Source: Hyphomicrobiales bacterium (GTDB taxonomy: Bacteria; Pseudomonadota; Alphaproteobacteria; Rhizobiales; Rhizobiaceae). Taken from it: a stretch of DNA of 64,000 nt. The notes below the pieces were generated by a model. That model ran no database searches and was not told the DNA's origin. It saw only the letters and a list, made by a program, of their open reading frames with translations. The stretch's first letter is position 1. Every line of letters begins with the position of its first letter. Shown piece by piece: positions 8,273 through 18,258 of the stretch. Position numbers and translations under genes: made by a program. The DNA lies in contig UBMP01000015.1 in assembly GCA_900466575.1 (NCBI GenBank), positions 62,001-126,000 on the forward strand, written 5' to 3'.

Positions 8273-10048
8273 ATGGCACATATAGGAGATCTCATCGCGG
8301 AAATGCTCGCGCAATACGGCGTGGAATATGTCTTCGGCATGCCGGGTGGGCAGACGACGGCGCTGCATGACGGCATTTCGCGCCGCACCGACCGCATCCG
8401 CCATATCCTCATGCGCGACGAGCGAAACGCCGCCTATGCCGCGGATGCCTATGCACGGCTGACCGGCAAACCCGGTATCTGCGACGTGACCGTTGGGCCT
8501 GGCGCCAATCTTCTGCCTGCCGGTTTTCTGGAGGCCTTGAACGCCTCCATCCCGATGATCGGCATCATCGGCGAACTGCCGCTCGACTGGCTGCCGCTGA
8601 AGGAAAAGGGGATTGCCAGCCAGGGTTTCGACCAGCTGAGCTTCTTCAAGACCTGCAGCAAGGAAGCCTATCTCGTCCCCTCGATCACGGCGCTGCCGGA
8701 GCTCATCCGCACAGCGTTCCGCGTCGCAACAGCGCCCCGTCCGGGCCCGGTCGCGCTCATCATCCCGCATGACATTTTCGATGCCGAATGGGATGAAAAC
8801 GTCCTGAAGATCGCCGTCGACGATCGCGCCCGCCAGATCCCCTATCTGCGCAGTTGTGCGCCGGCAAACGAAATCGCAGCCGCTGCCGATCTGATCCGCA
8901 AGGCCAAGCGTCCTGCCCTCGTCTGCGGCGGCGGTGTCCATGGGTCCGAGGCAGCCGAGGTGGTAACGGCGTTTGCCGATCGTCTCCAGGGCCTCGTCGT
9001 TACGAGCCTGTCCGGCAAGGGGTCGGTTCCGGAGACGCGCGACTATGCGGCGGGCGTGCTCAATCCGCTCGGCTCCAAGGCGGCCATCGATCTCATCAAG
9101 GAAGCGGATCTTGTCATCTGGTGCGGTTCCAAGGTCAGCCAGAACACCGGTATGAACTGGACGCTGCCGCTCGCCGAACAGGCGACGATCACCATCGATT
9201 TCGATCCGCTGGAGCATGGCCGCACCTTCCGCCCGACGGTCGCTCTGATGGGCGACGTCCGCGAGACCGTGGTTGCGCTCGATGCCGCGTTGAAGAAAAT
9301 CCCCGCAAGACCGACATGGATGGCGCGCATCGCCGAAGTCAAGGCGGCTTGCGAGGCAGACAAGGCGGTGGAAATCGCATCCGAACGCCTTCCCATCCAG
9401 CCGCCGCGCGTCATGCACGAAATCGCCAAGCGCCTGGGCGACAACGATATCGTCGTTTCGGATGCCTCGTTCTCCGCAGGCTGGATATCCGGCTACATTC
9501 CCGCCAAGAAAGCCAGCCGGCAGTTCCTCTTCGCGCGCGGGCAGGGCGGTCTCGGCTATTCCGTGCCGGGAGCAATCGGTGCGGCAGCAGTTGCGCCGGA
9601 TGCGACGGTCGTGACGGTTGCCGGGGACGGCGCCTTCTCCTACACGATCGGCGAACTGGCGACCCAGGCACAATATGGCCAGAAGGTCGTCAACGTGGTG
9701 ATCAACAACGGCAAGCTCGGCTGGATCCAGCTCTGGCAGGAATTGTATTTCAATAACGTCCAGTCCGCCGTTCTGGAAACGCAGAGCGTCAAGCCGGGCT
9801 ATGCGGGTGCGGCACAGGCGCTTGGCCTGCTCGGCATCTATGTCGAGAATCCGGAAGACATCGGCCCCGCGCTTGATCGGGCATTCGCCCACGACGGTCC
9901 CTCGGTTGTCGAGGTTCGCATCGATGACCGTGCGACACCGATCCACTCATTCAAGCGCCGCTTGCGGGAAAAGTCGGATACGCCGTTCGCCCGTCCCGGT
10001 ACGGTCTACAAGTTGCGCGATTGGAAGAAGTCTCCGGACATTGTGTAA
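8273..10048 (+). CDS. thiamine diphosphate-dependent enzyme, acetolactate-synthase-like (IlvB superfamily)
   Basis: 591 residues with the three ThDP-enzyme domains. The N-terminal Pyr domain has VEYVFGMPGGQTTALHDG and RDERNAAYAADAYARLTGKPG, retaining the catalytic Glu that activates ThDP. The C-terminal PP domain has the GDGAFSYTIGE ... VVINN binding motif (GDG-X-NN spacing). No regulatory ACT subunit lies nearby, so it is probably not a biosynthetic acetolactate synthase. It would make or break a C-C bond next to a carbonyl of a catabolic intermediate. A start codon with GGACTGAAAG upstream and a 100-bp gap separate it from the kinase. The substrate is unknown; IolD-like hydrolase, decarboxylase or carboligase activity are all possible. 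Confidence 0.85.
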   Translation: MAHIGDLIAEMLAQYGVEYVFGMPGGQTTALHDGISRRTDRIRHILMRDERNAAYAADAYARLTGKPGICDVTVGPGANLLPAGFLEALNASIPMIGIIGELPLDWLPLKEKGIASQGFDQLSFFKTCSKEAYLVPSITALPELIRTAFRVATAPRPGPVALIIPHDIFDAEWDENVLKIAVDDRARQIPYLRSCAPANEIAAAADLIRKAKRPALVCGGGVHGSEAAEVVTAFADRLQGLVVTSLSGKGSVPETRDYAAGVLNPLGSKAAIDLIKEADLVIWCGSKVSQNTGMNWTLPLAEQATITIDFDPLEHGRTFRPTVALMGDVRETVVALDAALKKIPARPTWMARIAEVKAACEADKAVEIASERLPIQPPRVMHEIAKRLGDNDIVVSDASFSAGWISGYIPAKKASRQFLFARGQGGLGYSVPGAIGAAAVAPDATVVTVAGDGAFSYTIGELATQAQYGQKVVNVVINNGKLGWIQLWQELYFNNVQSAVLETQSVKPGYAGAAQALGLLGIYVENPEDIGPALDRAFAHDGPSVVEVRIDDRATPIHSFKRRLREKSDTPFARPGTVYKLRDWKKSPDIV

Positions 10049-10054
10049 GACAGT

Positions 10055-10084
10055 CAGCGCCCGCCGATGTGTCGGCGGGCGCTG
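10055..10084 (+). terminator. strong hairpin terminator after the sugar operon
   Basis: A perfect 13-bp stem (CAGCGCCCGCCGA paired with TCGGCGGGCGCTG) with a TGTG loop begins 7 bases after the ThDP-enzyme stop and is followed by AATTTG. The T-run is short, but position and stem strength support termination. It separates this operon from the convergent nnrS gene. Confidence 0.75.
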
Positions 10085-10119
10085 AATTTGTCGCCTGGCG
10101 TTCATGTGCCGAGCCGTCT

Positions 10120-11316
10120 TCAGCGTTTTTGTTTTCCCGGTGCACTCGCACGAAGCAGTTTGGGAGCGAAACTGGTAGCAAAACCGATGAAGGCGACAGC
10201 CCAGAGAAGACCCGACAGAATGACGAGCCGTTCGAAATCCGCGCCATCGAAGACGGCGACGACGCGGGCGAGCGCTGCCGCAGCCGCACACGCATACATG
10301 GCTTGCGAGAGCCGTGACATGGTCAATTCGTGCCCGGTATGACCAAGCGACGCCCGCATCATCACCGCCAATGTCATCGTGCCGATGGTGCCAACACCAA
10401 AGGCATGCAGACCGGCTGCAGGCGCAATAGCGGAGGGAGCAAGGGCTGAGACGCCGGCCAGAATGAAGCCTGCCGGGAGGAAGAGATAGGACAGGTGCAA
10501 GACTAGAACCAGAGGCTCGCGCCAGCAGCGCTCGCCGGCCCAGCGAGCGAGCCGCAGGCTATGCAATATGCCAGCGCCCACCATCAGGAGACCCGCGGCG
10601 AGTGTGGTCGGAGCTGCTACCCAGGCAATAAGGGCCGCCATGCTGAAAACGATGGTGCCTACATCGAACCGGCTAAAGGCGACGGGTAGACGCCCCGGCC
10701 GCGCCCGCGCAAGCCAGTTGCGCGTGAAGCTCGGGATGATGCGCCCGCCGATCAGGATAATGAGCATGAGGGTGGCCGCAACTGCCAGCCGTCGCGCATA
10801 GTCGCTCGTGCCGCTGAAATAGGCTTCGGCATGGAAAAGCACATTGGCGAAGAGCAGGACGGTGAGCGGGATCAGCACTTTCAGGTTCCGCCAGTTCTTG
10901 CCCGCCACGATTTCGTTCGCCGTTACGCCGGCGACCGCCAGCAGGAACAGGCAATCGAGCACGCCCGCGGCTATGGGACCGATGGCGGCGGAGAAGAGCA
11001 CCGCGAGCCGCCCAATCATCCACAACGCCACAAGCACCCCGAGCGGCCGGCCCTGGACAGGAAGCCGGCCGGTCCAGTTGGGCACGGCCGTCAGCAGAAA
11101 GCCGGTAATGATCGCCGGCAGGAAGCCGAACAGCATCTCGTGGATGTGCCAGTCCACCGGGTCGAAGGACGTGAGCAAACGGAGTTGGCCGAAGACCATC
11201 GGCAGCCAGAGAAGGATGGCCAGGCCCGCATAAAGCGCGCCAAAGAAGAAGAAGGGGCGAAATCCATAGGACAGGATCGCGGGCCCTGCATAAGCTTTCA
11301 GTCTCGGCACGGGCAT
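10120..11316 (-). CDS. nnrS: NnrS family heme/copper membrane protein
   Basis: 398 residues, almost all transmembrane, with the NnrS hallmarks ILSYGFRPFFFFGALYAGLA near the N-terminus, DWHIHEMLFGFLPAIITGFLLTA, and PNWTGRLPVQGRPL. A late segment (RASLGHTGHELTMS) carries further conserved histidines. NnrS proteins relieve nitrosative stress and accompany denitrification genes. The start has AAGGAGG 7 nt upstream and lies 24 bp after the DUF2249 gene on the same strand, so the two are cotranscribed. Transcription probably begins near the Dnr/NnrR-type box at 11712-11725. Confidence 0.93.
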   Translation of the reverse strand: MPVPRLKAYAGPAILSYGFRPFFFFGALYAGLAILLWLPMVFGQLRLLTSFDPVDWHIHEMLFGFLPAIITGFLLTAVPNWTGRLPVQGRPLGVLVALWMIGRLAVLFSAAIGPIAAGVLDCLFLLAVAGVTANEIVAGKNWRNLKVLIPLTVLLFANVLFHAEAYFSGTSDYARRLAVAATLMLIILIGGRIIPSFTRNWLARARPGRLPVAFSRFDVGTIVFSMAALIAWVAAPTTLAAGLLMVGAGILHSLRLARWAGERCWREPLVLVLHLSYLFLPAGFILAGVSALAPSAIAPAAGLHAFGVGTIGTMTLAVMMRASLGHTGHELTMSRLSQAMYACAAAAALARVVAVFDGADFERLVILSGLLWAVAFIGFATSFAPKLLRASAPGKQKR

Positions 11317-11340
11317 GGCCGGCCTCCTTTCCCAATCTGG

Positions 11341-11613
11341 TCAGTGGCCGGCACAGGTGCAGCCGGGATGTGGGAGCCGGCGGATTTCGGCGCGCCAGAC
11401 ATCCGGGCCTTCCTCCAGCGCCAGCCATTCGAACATGCCGGAAAAGTGAAGCGCGATATGCCGCCGCAGCGGAATCGGGTCGTGATCGCTGACCAGAAGC
11501 ATGCCCATCCTGGGTGTCAGCGCCTCCAGCATGGCGAAAATTTTCGGGTGGCGCTCCTGCGGTGGCAGCAACCGTACGTCGATGGTGGGCAGATCGGTCA
11601 GCGTTTCGGTCAT
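11341..11613 (-). CDS. DUF2249 domain protein
   Basis: 90 residues. The sequence IDVRLLPPQERHPKIFAML ... MGMLLVSDHDPIPLRRHI ... FEWLALEEGPDVWRAEI is the compact DUF2249 (SirA/TusA-like) fold. The tail PGCTCAGH carries two closely spaced cysteines and a histidine, which could be redox-active or bind metal; that is inference. DUF2249 proteins are often found beside denitrification and Fe-S or NO-stress genes, and here the gene leads the nnrS operon under an NnrR-type box. Its biochemical role is not established. Confidence 0.85.
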   Translation of the reverse strand: MTETLTDLPTIDVRLLPPQERHPKIFAMLEALTPRMGMLLVSDHDPIPLRRHIALHFSGMFEWLALEEGPDVWRAEIRRLPHPGCTCAGH

Positions 11614-11711
11614 GAGATTCGGGTCCTCTGCAGCCCTTGAAAGCTAGGGGTTTTGGCGCGGCCGGCCGCATCGCCGCGATCCGAAAACTAGGCCTCCGGC
11701 AAAGCGTCATT

Positions 11712-11725
11712 TTGCGCTAACGCAA
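11712..11725 (-). promoter_or_regulatory. NnrR/Dnr-type operator for the DUF2249-nnrS operon
   Basis: Perfect palindrome TTGCGCTAACGCAA, matching TTGCG-N4-CGCAA, the form used by rhizobial and Rhodobacter NnrR-class regulators. Its centre is about 105 bp upstream of the minus-strand DUF2249 start. A regulator centred at -41.5 would give a leader of roughly 64 nt. Confidence 0.75.
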
Positions 11726-11789
11726 AGAAAACAGCGGTCTCGCCAGATCTGGCTATCGGGCCGCCGCTGCAGCCCTTTCTCGGTTTTGA

Positions 11790-11803
11790 TTGCGATATCG
11801 CAA
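11790..11803 (+). promoter_or_regulatory. NnrR/Dnr-type operator for the nos operon
   Basis: Perfect palindrome TTGCGATATCGCAA, centred about 70 bp upstream of the chosen nosR ATG. With a -41.5 position, transcription would start near 11838 and leave a short leader. It shares the TTGCG half-sites with the 11712 box, so nos and nnrS are probably activated together in response to NO. Confidence 0.8.
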
Positions 11804-11866
11804 ACTCCTCCGGGCCGTCGCCGCTAGTTTCCCGTCGAAACGTTGATATCAAGCGGGAAGACAGAC

Positions 11867-14155
11867 ATGCCCCTCGGCTTCAAGGACTGGTGCAAGGATT
11901 TTATCGCGGCGAGCCTCGTGGCGCTCGCGGCCATCCTCCTCGCCGCCGCCTTTACCGACACCGCTGACGCGGCCCCCCTCGTCAGCGAATTCCTCGACAA
12001 GGCAAAGCCCTCGGATCTCGTTCCGGGTGCCGACGCCTACGGTCCGATCAGCGACAAGGCCCCGGTCGTCTCCGCCATGAAGAACGGCAAACGCATCGGC
12101 TGGATCTTCCTGACCTCCGATTTCGTGCCGACGGCGGGCTATTCCGGCAAGCCGATCCATATCCTTGCAGGCATCTCGGACGAGGCCGTCATCACTGGCG
12201 TCCGCCTGATGCAGCATCACGAACCGATCGTGCTGATCGGCATACCGGAAGCGCGCATCAAGGCCGTGACGGAGAAATATGCCGGGCTAGACCTCAAGAA
12301 GGAGGCCGTGTCGCAAGGCTCGGCGCATGATCCGGATATCGTCTCGGGCGCGACCGTCACCATCATGATCATCGACGATTCGATCGTGCGTGCCGGCATC
12401 AAGGTGGCCAAGGCCCTGTCGCTCGGCGGGCTCTCGCCCGAAAGCCAGCTCGCCTCGGCCAAGCGCCAGATGGACCGCACCAAGGATCAGGTGACGGACT
12501 GGCAGACGCTGGCCGGCGATGGTTCGATCCGTCACTTCACGCTCGATGTCGACCAGATCAATGCAGATTTCAAAGGCTTGGGCGACCCGCGCTCGGAAGA
12601 GCATGTCGAGCCCGGCCCCGGCAACGAAGCCTATATCGACCTCTGGGTGGCCTTGGTCAGCCAGCCGTCCATCGGGAAGAGCCTGCTCGGCGACAACGGT
12701 TTCCGCAATCTTCAGGCAGCCCTCAAGGAAGGCGATGAAGCAATCCTCGTTGCCGGCAATGGCCGCTGGTCCTTCAAGGGATCGGGCTATGTCCGCGGCG
12801 GTATTTTCGACCGCATTCAGGTCATCCAGGGCGAAATCTCGAACCGTTTTCACGACCGCGATCATCTCCGCATGAACCAGATTGCCGCCGAGGGCGCGCC
12901 GGCGATGAAGGAGGCCGACCTCTTCATCATCCGCAAGGCCTCGGGCTTCGATCCGGCAGAGCCCTTCCGCCTGCAGATGCTGGTCCAGCGCCCGGTCGGC
13001 GCCATCGACAAGCTCTTCCGCAACTATGAACTCTCCTACGACCTGCCCAAGCCCTATCTCGCTGCCGTAACCCCTCAAGCTCCGGCAGCAAGCCCCACCG
13101 TGTCCACGGAGGGGCCCGACAGCGCCGCGACGATCCGCAACGCCCTCTGGACGAAGATCTGGCAGGCGAAGAAGGGAGAAGTCGCGGTGCTGGCGGCGGG
13201 GTTGGCCGGTCTCACACTTATCTTCTTCTTCCAGACCTTTGCCACCCGCAACGAGCGCGTCTTCTCGATCATCCGCACATGCTTCCTCGTCTTCACGCTG
13301 GTCTTCATCGGCTGGTATGCGAATGCGCAGCTTTCGGTGGTCAATGTTCTGGCCGTCATCTCGGCGCTGTTCAGCAACTTCCGCTGGGAAACCTTCCTGA
13401 TGGATCCGCTGATCTTCATCATGTGGTTTGCCGTGGCGGCTGCGCTGCTCTTCTGGGCCCGTGGCGCCTATTGCGGCTGGCTCTGCCCCTTCGGCGCGCT
13501 GCAGGAACTGTCGAACAAGATCGCCCGCCTGTTCCATGTGCCGCAGATCACGCTCCCCTGGGGTCTGCATGAGCGCCTTTGGCCGATCAAGTACATCATT
13601 TTCCTCGGCCTCTTTGGAATGTCGCTCTACTCGTTCGACATGGCGGAGCACTATGCCGAGATCGAGCCCTTCAAGACGGCGATCATCCTGAAGTTCAGCC
13701 GGCCCTGGCCCTATGTGCTCTTTGCGCTGGCCATGCTCGCCCCCGGCCTCTTCATCGAGCGCTTCTACTGCCGCTATGTCTGCCCGCTCGGCGGCGGGCT
13801 CGCCATCCCGGCCCGGCTGCACATGTTCCGCTGGCTCAAGCGCTACAAGGAATGCGGCAATCCCTGCCAGGTCTGCGCCAAGGAATGCCCGGTTCAGGCG
13901 ATCCATCCGACGGGTGCGATCAACCCCAACGAATGCATCTCCTGCCTGCACTGCCAGGTTCTCTACCAGCACACCGCCAAATGCCCCGTCGTCGTCGGCA
14001 AGATCAAGAAGCGCGAACGCTTCGAGCGCCAGACGGGCATCGCACCCTCAACCGGCAACACGCCGAAAGTCGACGGTCAGCCGAAGGTCAATTTCAAATC
14101 CCATCCAGCGGCGGGGGACACCGCCGGGATGGCTAACCAAGGAGCAGTCCAATGA
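11867..14155 (+). CDS. nosR: NosR, membrane flavoprotein/polyferredoxin for N2O respiration
   Basis: 762 residues from the ATG preceded by GCGGGAAG; a TTG 24 nt upstream is less likely. After a signal-like helix comes a periplasmic FMN-binding domain with DIVSGATVT, the site where FMN is covalently attached through Thr. A membrane domain of several helices follows (about residues 430-670) with two CX3CP motifs, CGWLCPFG and CRYVCPLG. The C-terminal cytoplasmic part has two [4Fe-4S] cysteine clusters ([13 protein letters not shown] and [18 protein letters not shown]); the second is slightly degenerate. NosR feeds electrons to NosZ and is needed for nos expression. Its TGA overlaps the nosZ ATG. 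Confidence 0.97.
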   Translation: MPLGFKDWCKDFIAASLVALAAILLAAAFTDTADAAPLVSEFLDKAKPSDLVPGADAYGPISDKAPVVSAMKNGKRIGWIFLTSDFVPTAGYSGKPIHILAGISDEAVITGVRLMQHHEPIVLIGIPEARIKAVTEKYAGLDLKKEAVSQGSAHDPDIVSGATVTIMIIDDSIVRAGIKVAKALSLGGLSPESQLASAKRQMDRTKDQVTDWQTLAGDGSIRHFTLDVDQINADFKGLGDPRSEEHVEPGPGNEAYIDLWVALVSQPSIGKSLLGDNGFRNLQAALKEGDEAILVAGNGRWSFKGSGYVRGGIFDRIQVIQGEISNRFHDRDHLRMNQIAAEGAPAMKEADLFIIRKASGFDPAEPFRLQMLVQRPVGAIDKLFRNYELSYDLPKPYLAAVTPQAPAASPTVSTEGPDSAATIRNALWTKIWQAKKGEVAVLAAGLAGLTLIFFFQTFATRNERVFSIIRTCFLVFTLVFIGWYANAQLSVVNVLAVISALFSNFRWETFLMDPLIFIMWFAVAAALLFWARGAYCGWLCPFGALQELSNKIARLFHVPQITLPWGLHERLWPIKYIIFLGLFGMSLYSFDMAEHYAEIEPFKTAIILKFSRPWPYVLFALAMLAPGLFIERFYCRYVCPLGGGLAIPARLHMFRWLKRYKECGNPCQVCAKECPVQAIHPTGAINPNECISCLHCQVLYQHTAKCPVVVGKIKKRERFERQTGIAPSTGNTPKVDGQPKVNFKSHPAAGDTAGMANQGAVQ

Positions 14156-16047
14156 GTGACAACAAGATTTCACGCCGAGGCCTTCTCGGCTCGACAGCAG
14201 GCGGCGCGGCTTTTGCCGGGGCCCTGCTGGCCGGCGGGGCCGAAGGCCTCATCCCGCGGCGCGCGGCCGCCGCCAACGGCGCCTATCACGAGATCCATCC
14301 CGGTGAACTGGACGAGTACTATGGCTTCTGGTCGAGCGGTCAGGCCGGCGAAATCCGCATCATGGGCGTGCCCTCGATGCGCGAATTGATGCGCATTCCG
14401 GTCTTCAACCGCTGCTCGGCCACCGGCTGGGGCGAAACGAACGAAAGCCTGAAGATCCTGACGGAGAACCTCCTTCCGGAAACCAAGGAATTCCTCGCCA
14501 AGCGCGGCATGAAAACCTACCAGAACGGCGACCTGCACCACCCGCACATGTCCTTCAACAAGGGCACCTATGACGGGCGCTACCTCTTCGCCAACGACAA
14601 GGCCAACACCCGCGTTGCCCGCGTCCGCTGCGACATCATGAAGGTCGACAAGGTCATCGAAATCCCGAACACCAGCGACATCCACGGCCTGCGTCCGCAG
14701 AAGTGGCCGCGCACGGGCTATGTCTTCGCCAATGGCGAACACCGCATCCCGCTGCCGAACGACGGCATCATCCTCGACGAGCCGAAGAAGTATCACGCGA
14801 TCTTCACCGCCATCGACGGCGACACGATGGAAATCGCCTGGCAGGTAATCGTCGACGGCAACCTCGACAATTGCGACACGGACTATGAAGGCAAGTATGC
14901 CTTCTCGACCTGCTACAATTCCGAAGAGGGCGTGACGCTCGCCGAAATGACGGCCAGCCCGATGGACTGGGTCACGGTCTTCGACATCGCCCGCATCGAG
15001 GCCGGCATCAAGAAGGGCGACTTCAAGGTTTATAACGGCGTCAAGGTTCTCGACGGCCGCCACGGCTCGCCCTACACCCGCTATATCCCGGTTCCGAACT
15101 CGCCGCATGGCTGCAACATGGCGCCGGACAAGATCCACCTGTGCCTCAACGGCAAGCTGTCGCCGACCGTCACAGTGGTCGACGTGCGCAAGCTCGAAGC
15201 CGTCTTCAACGGTGCGGAGCCTCGCAGCGCCGTGGTGGCCGAACCGCAGCTGGGCCTTGGCCCGTTGCATACCGCCTTCGACGGCAAGGGCAACGCCTAT
15301 ACGACGCTCTTCCTCGACAGCCAGATGGTCAAGTGGAACATCGACAAGGCCGTTCGCGCCTTTGCAGGCGAAAAGGTCGATCCGATCATCCAGAAGATCG
15401 ACGTCCAGTATCAGCCGGGTCATAACCACTCGACCATGGGCGAAACGCTGGAAGCCGATGGCAAATACCTGATCTCGCTCAACAAGTTCTCCAAGGACCG
15501 CTTCCTCAATGTCGGTCCGCTGAAGCCGGAGAACGACCAGCTGATCGATATCGCCGGCGGCGAGATGAAGGTGGTGCATGACGGCCCGACCTTTGCCGAA
15601 CCGCATGACTGCATTCTCGTGCGCGCCGACATCGTCAACCCGGTCAGCGTCTACAAGCGCGACGACCCGATGTGGGCCGATGCCCGCGCCCAGGCCAAGG
15701 CGGACGGCGTGGATCTGGACTATGCGGCGGACGTGATCCGCGACGGCAACAAGGTGCGCGTCTACATGCACTCGGTTGCCCCGCAGTTCAGCCTCGAGAA
15801 GTTCGATGTCAACCAGGGTGACGAGGTGACGATCACCATCACCAACATGGACGACGTGGACGATCTGACCCACGGCTTCACGCTCGGCAACCATGGTATC
15901 GCCATGGAAATCGGCCCGCAGGCGACCGCTTCGGTCACCTTCACCGCCGACCGGCCCGGCGTGCACTGGTTCTATTGCCAGTGGTTCTGCCATGCGCTTC
16001 ACATGGAAATGCGCGGCCGCATGTTCGTCCATCCGAAGAAGGCCTGA
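14152..16047 (+). CDS. nosZ: nitrous-oxide reductase NosZ, clade I (Tat-exported)
   Basis: 631 residues. The N-terminus [17 protein letters not shown] is a Tat signal, which places it in clade I. The seven-bladed propeller carries the histidine-rich CuZ-binding loops, including DLHHPHMSF and [10 protein letters not shown]. The C-terminal cupredoxin domain ends with [12 protein letters not shown], the CuA site with both Cys, His and Met ligands. It reduces N2O to N2 in the periplasm, using cytochrome c or pseudoazurin as donor. It overlaps nosR by 4 bp, and nosD follows after 4 bases. No key copper ligand appears to be missing. Confidence 0.98.
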   Translation: MSDNKISRRGLLGSTAGGAAFAGALLAGGAEGLIPRRAAAANGAYHEIHPGELDEYYGFWSSGQAGEIRIMGVPSMRELMRIPVFNRCSATGWGETNESLKILTENLLPETKEFLAKRGMKTYQNGDLHHPHMSFNKGTYDGRYLFANDKANTRVARVRCDIMKVDKVIEIPNTSDIHGLRPQKWPRTGYVFANGEHRIPLPNDGIILDEPKKYHAIFTAIDGDTMEIAWQVIVDGNLDNCDTDYEGKYAFSTCYNSEEGVTLAEMTASPMDWVTVFDIARIEAGIKKGDFKVYNGVKVLDGRHGSPYTRYIPVPNSPHGCNMAPDKIHLCLNGKLSPTVTVVDVRKLEAVFNGAEPRSAVVAEPQLGLGPLHTAFDGKGNAYTTLFLDSQMVKWNIDKAVRAFAGEKVDPIIQKIDVQYQPGHNHSTMGETLEADGKYLISLNKFSKDRFLNVGPLKPENDQLIDIAGGEMKVVHDGPTFAEPHDCILVRADIVNPVSVYKRDDPMWADARAQAKADGVDLDYAADVIRDGNKVRVYMHSVAPQFSLEKFDVNQGDEVTITITNMDDVDDLTHGFTLGNHGIAMEIGPQATASVTFTADRPGVHWFYCQWFCHALHMEMRGRMFVHPKKA

Positions 16048-16051
16048 GGCC

Positions 16052-17335
16052 ATGAGAAAGCGCGCCGTTTTCCTCACCCTGTTGCTGGCTTCCGCCTCGT
16101 CGCACCCTGTGACCGGCGCGGAAACAACAGTCCGTGCGGAACCCGGCGCGCTCGTCGCCGCGCTGAAGGCGGCAGCGCCCGGCGACACGATCCGGCTCGG
16201 CATGGGCGACCATGCCGGGCCGGTCGACATCGACAAGCCGCTGACAATCATAGGCGACGGCAAGGCCCGCATTCTCGGTAACGGGGAAGGCTCGGTCATC
16301 ACCATCAAGGCCGTAGGCGTCACGATCGAAGGCGTCAGCGTCGAAGGCTCGGGCGGCAAGCTCGATCAGCTCGACGCCGGCATCAAGGTCGTCGTGGGCG
16401 CAGACAAGGCGCGCCTGATCGGCAATCGCCTCACCGGCAATCTGATCGGCATCGATATGCAGGGCGGCAAGGACGCGCTCGTCGAGAACAACACCATCGC
16501 CAACCGCACCGACCTGCACCGCGCCGAACGGGGCCCGGGCATCTATGTGTGGAACTCGCCGGGCATCACCGTGGCCGGCAACGAGATCAGCGGTGGCAAT
16601 GACGGCATCTTCATCACAACGTCGCATCACGCGACCTATCGCGACAACCGGATGCATGACGTCCGCTTCGCCATCCATTCCATGTATGCCAACGACATCA
16701 AGGTCTTCGGCAATCGCTCGACCGGGAACGACATGGGCTATGCCTTCATGTATTCGCGCCAGGTGCAGGCCACCAACAACCTCTCGGACGGCGACCGGAC
16801 GCATGGCATTTTCCTGAACTATGTCACCGACGCCAAGCTCGCCCATAACGACATCCGCAACGGCGGCGAGAAGTGCCTGTTCGTCTACAATGTGAACAAG
16901 GCGGCGATCTCCGCCAACCGTTTCGAAGGCTGCGACATCGGCGTCCATTTCACCGGCGGCTCCGATAATGTCAGCATGACCGGCAACGCCTTCCTGCATG
17001 ACCGCACCGAGGTCAAATATGTCGGCTCGCGCTGGCTCGAATGGAGCCTCAAGGGTCGCGGCAATTACTGGGCCGGCCATGTCGCCTTCGACGTCAACCG
17101 CGACGGCATTGCCGACAGCCCCTATCGCCCGAACGATTCCATCGACCGCATGACCTGGAGCCAGCCGACAAGCCGGCTGCTGCTCGGATCGCCTGCCGTC
17201 CAGATGATCCGCTGGGCGCAATCGCGCTTTCCGGGCCTGCTCCCCGGCGGCGTCATCGACAGCCATCCCCTGATGAGCCCCGCGGGCAGCGGCCTCGACA
17301 CCCCCGAACTTGCAACGAAAGGCGGCACACAATGA
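16052..17335 (+). CDS. nosD: NosD, periplasmic copper-site assembly protein
   Basis: 427 residues with a Sec signal peptide (MRKRAVFLTLLLASASSHP). The rest is a right-handed beta-helix with repeated short strands (e.g. NNTIANRTDLHRAERGPGIY, AGNEISGGNDGIFI), as in the NosD/CASH family. It works with the NosFY transporter in CuZ-site maturation of NosZ. The start is the ATG four bases after the nosZ stop; the frame extends upstream only by overlapping nosZ. The nosF ATG overlaps its TGA. Confidence 0.95.
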   Translation: MRKRAVFLTLLLASASSHPVTGAETTVRAEPGALVAALKAAAPGDTIRLGMGDHAGPVDIDKPLTIIGDGKARILGNGEGSVITIKAVGVTIEGVSVEGSGGKLDQLDAGIKVVVGADKARLIGNRLTGNLIGIDMQGGKDALVENNTIANRTDLHRAERGPGIYVWNSPGITVAGNEISGGNDGIFITTSHHATYRDNRMHDVRFAIHSMYANDIKVFGNRSTGNDMGYAFMYSRQVQATNNLSDGDRTHGIFLNYVTDAKLAHNDIRNGGEKCLFVYNVNKAAISANRFEGCDIGVHFTGGSDNVSMTGNAFLHDRTEVKYVGSRWLEWSLKGRGNYWAGHVAFDVNRDGIADSPYRPNDSIDRMTWSQPTSRLLLGSPAVQMIRWAQSRFPGLLPGGVIDSHPLMSPAGSGLDTPELATKGGTQ

Positions 17336-18258
17336 CCGCAGGGACCGCCCAGAACCCCATCCTCAAGATCGACGGCGTCGGCGTCACCTTCGCCGACCTC
17401 AAGGCGCTTCAGGATGTCAGCTTCAATGTCGAGCCGGGAGAGAAGCTCGCTTTGCTCGGCCACAATGGGGCCGGCAAGTCGACGCTCTTCAAATGCGTGC
17501 TCGGTTTCCTCAAGCCCGCCGCTGGCCGGATCACGGTGGCCGGCGATGCACCGGGCTCCGACCATGCCCGCCGCTCGGTGAGCTATCTGCCCGAACAGGT
17601 CGCCTTTCCGCGCATGCTGACCGGCATCGAGATCATCACCTATTTCGCCAAGCTGAAATCGGTGGACCCGAGAGAGGCGCTGCCGCTTCTCGACCTCGTC
17701 GGCCTCTCGCAGGCCGGCCGCCGCCGTGTTGGCGACTATTCCAAGGGCATGCGCCAGCGGCTGGGGCTTGCCCAGGCGCTGATCGGCAAGCCGGACCTGC
17801 TGCTGCTGGACGAACCGACCAGCGGGCTCGATCCCGTCTCGCGCCGCGAGTTCTACGAGATCATCGACCGCGTGGCACAAGAGGGCGCGGCCGTACTCCT
17901 CTCCTCCCATGCGCTGACCGAAGTCGAGGGCCATGTGGACCGCATCGCCATTCTCTCCAAGGGCCGGCTGGTCGCAGATGGCAATATCAAGGCATTGGCT
18001 GAGGCTGCGCGCCTGCCGATCACCATCCGCATCAAGGCCCGCGAGGGGCAGGCGGATGCGCTCAGCGACCGTTTCGGCGGCACGCGCATCAATGGCCGCT
18101 CGGTCGAACTGTCCTGCGAGCCCGGTGCCAAGATCGATCTCGTCAGCCGCCTCACCCAGCGGCGCGAGGAGATCGACGACATCGATATCGCGCTGCCGAG
18201 CCTCGACGACATCTATCGCTTCTATTCCAACCGTGCCGAGAAGGGAGACGCCGCATGA
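17332..18258 (+). CDS. nosF: NosF, ABC ATPase for NosZ maturation
   Basis: 308 residues. Walker A is GHNGAGKST, the signature YSKGMRQRLGLAQAL, and Walker B LLLLDEPTSGLDP, with the switch His in LLSSHALTEVE. A C-terminal extension of about 90 residues is usual for NosF. It energises the NosDFY complex that supports CuZ assembly. Both ends overlap neighbours by 4 bp in ATGA. Confidence 0.96.
   Translation: MTAGTAQNPILKIDGVGVTFADLKALQDVSFNVEPGEKLALLGHNGAGKSTLFKCVLGFLKPAAGRITVAGDAPGSDHARRSVSYLPEQVAFPRMLTGIEIITYFAKLKSVDPREALPLLDLVGLSQAGRRRVGDYSKGMRQRLGLAQALIGKPDLLLLDEPTSGLDPVSRREFYEIIDRVAQEGAAVLLSSHALTEVEGHVDRIAILSKGRLVADGNIKALAEAARLPITIRIKAREGQADALSDRFGGTRINGRSVELSCEPGAKIDLVSRLTQRREEIDDIDIALPSLDDIYRFYSNRAEKGDAA

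Noticed and set aside
10831-11640. 269-codon plus-strand frame opposite nnrS
   Set aside because: It is antisense to nnrS and DUF2249, both of which have clear family motifs. The predicted protein is rich in His and Gln repeats typical of shadow frames.
14170-16359. 729-codon open frame antisense to nosZ
   Set aside because: The frame is an artefact of high third-position GC; nosZ on the other strand is unmistakable. The long antisense frames at 60561-62282, 12287-13972, 24143-25630 and 2023-3135 are rejected for the same reason.
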